Source: Candidatus Harrisonbacteria bacterium CG10_big_fil_rev_8_21_14_0_10_44_23
GTDB taxonomy: Bacteria; Patescibacteriota; Minisyncoccia; UBA6257; 1-14-0-10-44-23
Reading direction: 5' to 3'
DNA length: 11,107 nt
Assembly: GCA_002773475.1 (NCBI GenBank)
Contig: PFBB01000012.1
Location: forward strand, 11,935 to 23,041
The notes below the pieces were generated by a model. It did no database searches. It was not told the DNA's origin and saw only the letters and a list, made by a program, of their open reading frames with translations. Below are positions 5,593-11,107 of the stretch, in pieces (the stretch's first letter is position 1; each line of letters opens with the position of its first letter). The translations under genes and the position numbers were made by a program.

Positions 5593-6912
5593 CTACTCGT
5601 GGAAGACGCGGAGGACTTCTTCGATTGTGGTTCTACCGGCTACTGCTTTGTTGAAGCCATCTTCGAGCATGGTGACCATCCCCTCTTCTATGGCGACTCT
5701 GCGAATCTGGTCAGCGTTGGCTCGTTGCATCATAAGAGTGCGGATCTTCTCGGTTATCTCAATGATTTCATGAATACCGATTCGCCCCTTAAACCCACTG
5801 TCACTACACCTTGGGCAACCCTCTCCTCGATAAAATACTTTATTGTCTCCCAAGAGCTTGGGTGGTACAGAATCCTTGAGAGCGTCCATCTCATCTTTTG
5901 ATAATACTTTTTTAACTTTGCAGTCCTCGCAAATTGTTCGCACTAATCTTTGCCCGATGGCGATGTTTAGAGTTGAGGCGATTAAAAACGGCTCGACGCC
6001 AAGGTCTAGAAGTCGGGGAAGAGTGGTCGGCGCGTCGTTAGTGTGGAGGGTGGAGAGCACTAAGTGTCCGGTCATAGCGGCATTGACGGCAATGGTGGCC
6101 GTTTCGGAGTCACGAATTTCTCCGACCATTACAATGTTAGGGTCTTGTCGCAGGATGGAGCGAAGTCCGGTAGAAAATAGTAGTCCGGTTTTGCGGTTAA
6201 CTTGGATTTGGTCTACTCCAGGAAGTGAATATTCGATTGGATCTTCGATGGTAACGATAGAAACCTCGGGATTGTTGAGTTTCTTTAGCACCATGTAGAG
6301 TGTGGTGGTCTTTCCACTTCCAGTTGGTCCGGTGGCAAGGATGAGTCCGTAGGGCTTCTTTATCGCTCGCTCGATCTTTTTTAAATTAATTTCAGAAAAG
6401 CCCAGACTCTCTAAGCTGAAGTCTTTGGAGTGATCCGTCAAAAGACGCATGACGCAGTTTTCTCCAAAATAGGTTGGAGCAATGGAAATACGCACATCGA
6501 CAAAGCTTTCGTCGGGCATCTTTACCCTAAGTCTTCCATCTTGAGTGGCAAAGTGCTCGTCCGTGCGTAAGCCGGAAAGCACCTTTATGCGAGTGATGAT
6601 CTCGGAGTTGAGCTCTCGAGGAAACTCGTAAACATCGTGCAGGACGCCATCAATTCGAAATCGAATTCGCATAACTTTTTCTTCTGGGTCCATGTGGATG
6701 TCAGAACTGCGAGAAGCATAGGCTTGCTGGATAAGCATGTCGACAACTCGGATAATGGAACGAAAAGCCGGCGGCTTTTTAACCTCCTTATCCATTTCGG
6801 AAAAATCAATAGAAAGATCCTTGTTTTTCTGAACCCCTGTCTTAGGTTGCACGGGGGTGAGTTTGGGTTTCTCCTCCACTTTTTCCTTTTTAGCCCTTTT
6901 GAGAATCGACAT
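5593..6912 (-). CDS. pilB: PilB/GspE-type pilus extension ATPase, 439 aa, short N-terminus
   Basis: Hexameric secretion ATPase that drives pilin polymerisation from the cytoplasm. The order of elements is: a Lys-rich tail at 1-45; the N2-type domain at about 48-160 (SSDIHMDP, RFRIDGVL); Walker A GPTGSGKT at 195-202; the Asp box around 220-235 (TIEDPIEYSLPGVDQ); Walker B around 259-272 with catalytic E265; the His box at 281-293 (TGHLVLSTLHTND). A four-cysteine metal site follows (C328, C331, C366, C369), typical of PilB/GspE and absent from the PilT retraction ATPase. Classical PilB is about 560 aa and has an N-terminal MshE/GspE-N1 domain, which is missing here. ATG at 6912 is the longest available start and lies 6 bases after a good extended -10 element, so the short form is probably genuine. 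Enolase ends 35 bases upstream. Confidence 0.96.
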   Translation of the reverse strand: MSILKRAKKEKVEEKPKLTPVQPKTGVQKNKDLSIDFSEMDKEVKKPPAFRSIIRVVDMLIQQAYASRSSDIHMDPEEKVMRIRFRIDGVLHDVYEFPRELNSEIITRIKVLSGLRTDEHFATQDGRLRVKMPDESFVDVRISIAPTYFGENCVMRLLTDHSKDFSLESLGFSEINLKKIERAIKKPYGLILATGPTGSGKTTTLYMVLKKLNNPEVSIVTIEDPIEYSLPGVDQIQVNRKTGLLFSTGLRSILRQDPNIVMVGEIRDSETATIAVNAAMTGHLVLSTLHTNDAPTTLPRLLDLGVEPFLIASTLNIAIGQRLVRTICEDCKVKKVLSKDEMDALKDSVPPKLLGDNKVFYRGEGCPRCSDSGFKGRIGIHEIIEITEKIRTLMMQRANADQIRRVAIEEGMVTMLEDGFNKAVAGRTTIEEVLRVFHE

Positions 6913-6918
6913 GATTTT

Positions 6919-6927
6919 AGTATAGCA
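6919..6927 (-). promoter_or_regulatory. Extended -10 promoter element for pilB, possibly giving a leaderless mRNA
   Basis: On the minus strand the sequence reads TGCTATACT followed by AAAATC and then the pilB ATG. TGnTATACT is close to the extended -10 consensus. No good -35 hexamer is seen at 16-18 bases upstream, which is acceptable for extended -10 promoters. With only 6 bases between the hexamer and ATG, transcription would start at or next to the A of ATG. That would explain the missing Shine-Dalgarno. Evidence is by motif only. Confidence 0.5.
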
Positions 6928-6947
6928 GAGAAGGGACCCTGGAGAGA

Positions 6948-8117
6948 CTAATTGGACAACTCTTGCTGGATTTCGAGGAGGCGGTTGTATTTTGCGAGTC
7001 TTTCGGGCTTTGAAGGGGCTCCTAGCTTAAAGAAGTCTGTCCCTGTGCCTGCCGCTAGGTCGGCAATAAAGGAGTCGTTGGTCTCCCCTCCTCGGTGAGA
7101 AACAATGGTTTTTAAATTATTGTCTCGGGCAACTTGAATAGCGCGAATGGCCTCCATCAAGGTCCCCGTCTGGTTGGGTTTGATAATCACAGCAGAAATT
7201 GCTCCCCGAGTGGCATTAACTTTAATTAGGTCCTCGTTGGTGACAGTGAGGTCGTCGCCCACCACTAAAGTTTTGGGAGAAACGATTTCTAGGATTTTAG
7301 CGAATAGCTCGGGGTGTTTTTCGGAAAATGGATCTTCGAGATATGTAAATGGGTAGTCGGTGCTCAATTTTTTATAAAAATTGATTAGCTCGGCCTCAGA
7401 AATAGAAATTTGGTCAGCCGCGGCGTCGATGCCAAGCTCGATCCCGTCTTTGTGGCCAGATTGTTCGATTGCTTCCATTAACATAGAAATCGGCAACTCC
7501 ATATTGGTGATTGGTGCCGCAAATCCCCCCTCGTCTCCGATTGGGGTGGCGTCATTACCATATTTTTTTACCAATATTTCTCCGAGCCTAGAGTAGACAT
7601 CTTCGATTGCTCCTTTGGCCTTGTGAGTGTCGTTGGTTTTTGGAATAACTAAATATTCTTGGATTGGAAGATCGTTGTGCGCATGCACGCCCCCCTCGAT
7701 CAGGTTGGCAACTAGGCGAGGCAATTTTGCAGTTGACGCAGATATCTCCTCGATGTGTTTCCAGAGCGGGATTTTTTTAGCACTAGCTCCAGCTCGAGCA
7801 ACTGCCAGAGATATCGCTAGGGTGGTGTTGGACCCGAGGTCTTTTTTATTTTCTCCACCCAGCTGGATAAGTAATTTGTCGCAGCCTTTTTGGTCGGTTG
7901 GATCTAGGCCAATAAATTTAGCTTGGATAGACTCAAGGTTTTTTAGGGCTTGATCGGCTGGTACGGCAACTGCCTCACGTTCTCCTTTACTAGCTCCCTC
8001 GGGGACAGAAGCGATGCCAACCGTTTCTCCGTCGTCGAGGTGAACGGTTAACTCAACAGTCTCCTTTCCTCTGGAGTTGGAGATTTTTTCTGCGGAGATT
8101 GAGCTGATTAATGGCAT
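6948..8117 (-). CDS. eno: Enolase (phosphopyruvate hydratase), divergent short form, 389 aa
   Basis: Interconverts 2-phosphoglycerate and PEP in glycolysis/gluconeogenesis. The following residues match the known active site by motif: S43 in the GAS loop, H145 (GGVHAHN), E154 (IQEY), E196 (GDEGG), metal ligands D231, E261 (LEDP) and D288 (VGDDL), the base K313 (IIKPNQ), R342 (SHRGGE) and K364 (FKLGAP). It is shorter than typical bacterial enolase (about 425-430 aa), partly because the segment after D231 is compact and the C-terminus ends soon after the KYNRLLEI helix. Two positions differ from the usual consensus: DSRG near the N-terminus is NSRG (N14), and the Ser of SHRSGE, which binds phosphate, is Gly (G343). 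The catalytic set is otherwise complete, so an active enzyme is expected. It follows the dehydrogenase by 52 bases containing an AGCT-rich hairpin, and precedes pilB by 35 bases. Confidence 0.95.
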   Translation of the reverse strand: MPLISSISAEKISNSRGKETVELTVHLDDGETVGIASVPEGASKGEREAVAVPADQALKNLESIQAKFIGLDPTDQKGCDKLLIQLGGENKKDLGSNTTLAISLAVARAGASAKKIPLWKHIEEISASTAKLPRLVANLIEGGVHAHNDLPIQEYLVIPKTNDTHKAKGAIEDVYSRLGEILVKKYGNDATPIGDEGGFAAPITNMELPISMLMEAIEQSGHKDGIELGIDAAADQISISEAELINFYKKLSTDYPFTYLEDPFSEKHPELFAKILEIVSPKTLVVGDDLTVTNEDLIKVNATRGAISAVIIKPNQTGTLMEAIRAIQVARDNNLKTIVSHRGGETNDSFIADLAAGTGTDFFKLGAPSKPERLAKYNRLLEIQQELSN

Positions 8118-8123
8118 AAGATT

Positions 8124-8129
8124 AGAATA
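8124..8129 (-). promoter_or_regulatory. Possible -10 element before eno
   Basis: TATTCT on the minus strand lies 6 bases before the eno ATG (TATTCT-AATCTT-ATG), the same spacing as the stronger pilB element. No convincing -35 is visible. The hairpin at 8129-8157 sits immediately upstream and overlaps it by one base. It is weak on its own and is listed because the spacing recurs. Confidence 0.25.
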
Positions 8130-8157
8130 AAGCTTATAGCTGTTAGCTTAGAGCTTT
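8129..8157 (-). repeat. AGCT-type repeat forming a hairpin between the dehydrogenase gene and eno
   Basis: On the minus strand, four AGCT words occur within 29 bases. The outer arms AAAGCT and AGCTTT pair over 6 bp. After a 3x3 internal loop, AGCT pairs with AGCT around an AAC loop. The TAAGCT/AAAGCT words resemble those in the repeat-encoded prepilin leaders of this window. Because AGCT is self-complementary, any tandem array of it can fold, so the hairpin may be incidental. A weak T-rich stretch follows on the transcript. Confidence 0.55.
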
Positions 8158-8169
8158 TGTTGGGATGGG

Positions 8170-9195
8170 TTAGTTGACGATGTTTATTGGTTCGTCAGCA
8201 ATAAAGCTTTGGATGTTTTTTATTGTTGTGTCTAATATGCGGTGAGTGGCTTCGTCGGTGTTGTAGGCAATGTGAGGAGTAACTAAAACATTTTCCATGT
8301 CGATAAGGATGTGGTTGGCGATAATGTCTTTTAGGTCATGCCCCTCAAAGTCACCGCGAATTAGAAAGTTTGCTTCATCTCTTGCGGCACTTTCTTCTTC
8401 TAAAACATCTAAAGCGGCGCCAGCGAGTTTTTTGTCTTGAAGCGCCTTAAGTAGGGCCTCGGTGTCGATAATAGGACCTCGAGAGGTGTTGATTATCATC
8501 GTGGTAGGCTTCATTTTTTCTAGTGCCTTTGCGTCTATCATGTGAGTTGTGGACTCAAGGCAAGGAACATGAAGAGTGATGATGTCCGCCTGAGAAAATA
8601 GCTCATCGAGAGAGCAATATTTAAATCCTTGGGTGGCCGCAAAGCTTTCGTCTTGGGCAACATCGTAAGCCAACACTTTCATTTCTAGGCCGCGAGCAAT
8701 GCGAATAACATTTTGGCCGATTTTTCCGGTACCGATTACACCGAGAGTTTTAGCAAATAGATCTACTCCGCGAAGCTTTTCAGGGTTAAAGCTTCCCGTT
8801 TCCCGGATTTGCTCATAGGCGCTGGGGAGTTTTCTTGCTAAGCCAAGCATTAAAGCAAAAGTGAATTCAGCCACAGTGTGAGATCCGTATTCGGGGACGT
8901 TAGAAACTTGAATATCGTGCTTTTTGGCAAACTCTAGATCGATGTGGTCGTAGCCAGTTGATTGAGTGGCGATAAATTTAAGATTGGGGAATTTAGCTAT
9001 CTCTTCCTTGCTGAGATCGGAAGCAACGAAAGTGGAGATAATATCAAAATCCGTCTCATCGCCTTCTTTTGGGTAGCTAGTAGGATTGACTCCTTGGTTA
9101 AAGACCTTCACTTCGTGCTCTTTTAGCTCTTCTTGGATCTGAGCTTTGAGATAGGCCTCGTCTTTTGGTAAGATGCCGAAAAATCCGATTTTCAT
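8170..9195 (-). CDS. NAD-dependent D-2-hydroxyacid dehydrogenase, D-lactate dehydrogenase type, 341 aa
   Basis: Member of the D-isomer specific 2-hydroxyacid dehydrogenase family, which reduces 2-oxoacids with NADH in the cytoplasm. Visible elements are the catalytic-domain segment STGYDHIDL at 79-87, the Rossmann loop G155-x-G157-x-x-G160, and D178 at the end of the second strand, which favours NAD over NADP. The catalytic triad is R239 (NTSRGP), E268 (DVLEEE, five after D263) and H308 (TPHIAY). About 40 residues between E268 and H308 form an extended loop seen in LdhA-like members. D-lactate production from pyruvate is the most likely role, since PEP synthase and enolase flank the gene, but substrate specificity cannot be read with certainty. 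ATG at 9195 lies 5 bases after the ppsA stop, so the two are probably co-transcribed. No Shine-Dalgarno is visible. Confidence 0.9.
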   Translation of the reverse strand: MKIGFFGILPKDEAYLKAQIQEELKEHEVKVFNQGVNPTSYPKEGDETDFDIISTFVASDLSKEEIAKFPNLKFIATQSTGYDHIDLEFAKKHDIQVSNVPEYGSHTVAEFTFALMLGLARKLPSAYEQIRETGSFNPEKLRGVDLFAKTLGVIGTGKIGQNVIRIARGLEMKVLAYDVAQDESFAATQGFKYCSLDELFSQADIITLHVPCLESTTHMIDAKALEKMKPTTMIINTSRGPIIDTEALLKALQDKKLAGAALDVLEEESAARDEANFLIRGDFEGHDLKDIIANHILIDMENVLVTPHIAYNTDEATHRILDTTIKNIQSFIADEPINIVN

Positions 9196-9200
9196 AATAT

Positions 9201-11107
9201 TTATTTTTTTGACTTTTCTTTTTCTGCGACCATTTTAATTGTGCGGATGACTGTGTCTGGAGACAAGGACATGCTGTCAATATCTTGATCTACTAAGAAT
9301 TGGGCAAAATCTGGATAGTCAGACGGTGCCTGCCCACAAATTCCGATATACTTACCCTTTTCCTTAACTTTTTTGATTACTTGCGCAATCGATTTTTTCA
9401 CCGCTTCATTGTTTTCGTTACCGACCTTGGCAACGATGGCGCTGTCGCGATCGAGGCCGAGAGTTAGCTGAGAAAGATCGTTGGAGCCAATTGAGTATCC
9501 GTCAAACACTTCTAAAAATTCATCTACCAAGATTATGTTGGCAGGAATTTCACACATTACATAGATTTTTAGGTTCGGGTCTTTTTCTCTGTCTAGGCCA
9601 TTAACCTTCATAACTTCCACCACCTTCTCTCCTTCTTCAACGGTGCGGCAGAAAGGAATCATGGGGATAATGTTGTTGAGGCCCATTTCTTCTCGAGCTT
9701 TTTTCATGGCTTTAACTTCAAGCCCAAACGCCTCCTTGAAGTCTGGGTGGTAATAGCGGGAAGCACCACGCCAGCCGATCATTGGGTTTTCTTCTTCTGG
9801 CTCATACAGCTCTCCACCTAGAAGCGTTCTGTATTCATTGGTCTTAAAATCAGAAAAACGGATTATGACTGGGTGAGGGTAGAAAGTGGCGGCAATTTTT
9901 GCCATGCCTTGAGCTAAGGTATCAACATAATATTGCGACTTGTCCTCGTAGGCAGCGCTAATTTTTTCTAGCTTGGCAGCAATTTCGGGATGCTTGCCTT
10001 CAGCTTTGATCTTTTCAAGATCCATTAAGGCGCGCGGGTGAGCTTGAATGTGAGAAGCAATGATAAACTCCAGTCTTCCTAAACCAACTCCCTGGACTGG
10101 CAGTCGCCAATGACGAAAAGCTTCGTCGGAGGTGCCAATATTGAGCATGATTTTTGTTTTGAGCTCGGGAATTTTGTCTAGTTTGTGCTCCTCTTTTTCA
10201 AAATCCAATTTCCCTCGGTAAACCATGCCGGTATCGCCCGAAGCGCAGTCTACGGTGACCTCTTCTCCCGTTTTTAGCACTTGGGTGGCCGTCTCTGTGC
10301 CCACAATGCAGGGAATTCCAAGCTCGCGAGAAACAATGGCGGCGTGAGAGGTGCGTCCTCCTTTGTCGGTGATGATAGCGGAGGCAATCTTCATGATTGG
10401 CTCCCAGTCAGGGTCGGTTATTTGGGTAACGAGGATTTCGTCTTTTTTAAATTTCCCAATGTCTTTAACGTCTTCGATAACACGCGCCTTGCCTACTGCA
10501 ATTTTTGAGCCAACAGCTGCTCCTTCGGTAATTTTTTCTCCTTTCTCTTTTAGGCGATAGTCTACGGTGACGTGGCCCTCTACAGAGTGCACTGTTTCTG
10601 GGCGCGCTTGGAGGATGTACAATTGTCCGTCATCACCGTCTTTTCCCCACTCAATGTCCATGGGTTGAAGACGATCATATTTTCCGGAAAAAAATTCTTC
10701 AATTTGTTTTCCCCATTTCGCTAGTTGAAGAATTTCGTCGTCGCTGAGAGAAAACTTATTTCTGTCCTCGAGAGAAACTTCGACTGAGACATTGTTTCCC
10801 TTGCTGTCGCGGGCAAGTTTCTTGCTTTTAGCTCCTAGTTTTTTAGAAATGATTGGGCGCTTGCCGTCAGCGAGTAGTGGCTTAAACACAATAAACTCGT
10901 CGGGGGTGACAGTGCCTTGGACCACATACTCCCCAAGTCCATAAGAGCTATTGATGACAATTAGCTTTTCAAATCCAGACTCGGTGTCGATGGTAAACAT
11001 CACTCCGCTAGAAGCGGTGTCGGTTTTTACCATCCTTTGCACTCCAACAGAAAGGGCAACGTCAAAATGAGAAAATCCTTTATCTTGTCGATACGATATG
11101 GCTCGAT
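9201..11107 (-). CDS. ppsA: Phosphoenolpyruvate synthase, N-terminus beyond the window (634 aa visible)
   Basis: PEP synthase makes PEP from pyruvate and ATP (with AMP and phosphate as products) by phosphohistidine transfer. The frame is open to the window edge. A GTG at 11042 (reading VQRMV) is internal, because the 21 codons before it (RAISYR ... FDVALSVG) match the conserved region that precedes it in PpsA. About 150-170 residues of the ATP-grasp N-terminus are therefore missing. Visible regions are: the rest of the ATP-binding domain, with SGVMFTIDTESG, QPMDIEW and ILQARPETV; the swivelling phosphohistidine domain GGRTSHAAIVSRELGIPC, with the catalytic His codon at 10344-10346; and the C-terminal TIM barrel with PVIIRFSDFKTNEY, MCEIPANI, SIGSNDLSQLTLGLDRD and GICGQAPSD, whose catalytic Cys is at 9336-9338. 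It heads the visible metabolic block. Confidence 0.96.
   Translation of the reverse strand, partial: RAISYRQDKGFSHFDVALSVGVQRMVKTDTASSGVMFTIDTESGFEKLIVINSSYGLGEYVVQGTVTPDEFIVFKPLLADGKRPIISKKLGAKSKKLARDSKGNNVSVEVSLEDRNKFSLSDDEILQLAKWGKQIEEFFSGKYDRLQPMDIEWGKDGDDGQLYILQARPETVHSVEGHVTVDYRLKEKGEKITEGAAVGSKIAVGKARVIEDVKDIGKFKKDEILVTQITDPDWEPIMKIASAIITDKGGRTSHAAIVSRELGIPCIVGTETATQVLKTGEEVTVDCASGDTGMVYRGKLDFEKEEHKLDKIPELKTKIMLNIGTSDEAFRHWRLPVQGVGLGRLEFIIASHIQAHPRALMDLEKIKAEGKHPEIAAKLEKISAAYEDKSQYYVDTLAQGMAKIAATFYPHPVIIRFSDFKTNEYRTLLGGELYEPEEENPMIGWRGASRYYHPDFKEAFGLEVKAMKKAREEMGLNNIIPMIPFCRTVEEGEKVVEVMKVNGLDREKDPNLKIYVMCEIPANIILVDEFLEVFDGYSIGSNDLSQLTLGLDRDSAIVAKVGNENNEAVKKSIAQVIKKVKEKGKYIGICGQAPSDYPDFAQFLVDQDIDSMSLSPDTVIRTIKMVAEKEKSKK

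Noticed and set aside
5843..6298. A 151-codon open frame on the plus strand
   Set aside because: It lies wholly antisense to the conserved ATPase core of pilB, its predicted peptide shows no recognisable motif, and it has no separate start signal.
9201..11042. Treating the GTG at 11042 as the start of PEP synthase
   Set aside because: The 21 upstream codons to the window edge are in frame and encode the conserved RAISYR...VALSVG segment, so the gene continues beyond the window.

Overview
All visible genes lie on the minus strand and are packed head to tail with gaps of 1 to about 100 bases. The sequence comes from a bacterium. Several traits suggest a Patescibacteria/CPR lineage, probably Parcubacteria-like: a pared-down type IV pilus operon whose large minor pilins carry extra beta domains, a solo S23-type four-helix-bundle gene, a short divergent enolase with an NSRG motif, AGCT-type short repeats that run into prepilin leaders, and no Shine-Dalgarno sequence at any start. 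This placement is inferred from family resemblance, not from a marker gene.

Read in the direction of transcription (right to left), the first block is metabolic. Phosphoenolpyruvate synthase (11107-9201, its N-terminus beyond the window) is followed after 5 bases by a D-2-hydroxyacid (D-lactate type) dehydrogenase (9195-8170), then after 52 bases by enolase (8117-6948). These three enzymes sit around the PEP/pyruvate node: pyruvate to or from PEP, PEP to or from 2-phosphoglycerate, and pyruvate to or from lactate.

The second block is a type IV pilus assembly operon. It holds the PilB-like extension ATPase (6912-5593), the PilC-like inner-membrane platform protein (5493-4291), and three minor pilins in the order PilV-like (3884-2118), PilW-like (2114-1503) and PilX-like (1497-52). 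PilB and PilC power and anchor fibre assembly, and the minor pilins would prime or cap the fibre. The order V-W-X matches the minor pilin order of classical type IV pilus clusters. No major pilin, prepilin peptidase, retraction ATPase or PilM/N/O homologue is in the window.

The oddest spot is between pilC and the PilV-like gene. A four-helix-bundle (S23/IVP family) gene there is split by an in-frame TAA at 3976-3978. After the stop the frame stays open and encodes what looks like the expected last helix, ending one base before the prepilin ATG. The gene is bracketed by 12-bp perfect inverted repeats (3859-3870 and 4277-4288), one of which lies inside the coding sequence of the prepilin leader. 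The leaders of the PilV-like and PilX-like proteins share a repeat-encoded segment, which suggests that an intergenic repeat family has been used as prepilin leader sequence.

No tRNA, rRNA, CRISPR array or replication origin is seen. No stretch longer than 300 bases lacks a gene. The first 51 bases hold only sequence downstream of the PilX-like gene, with nothing recognisable in it.
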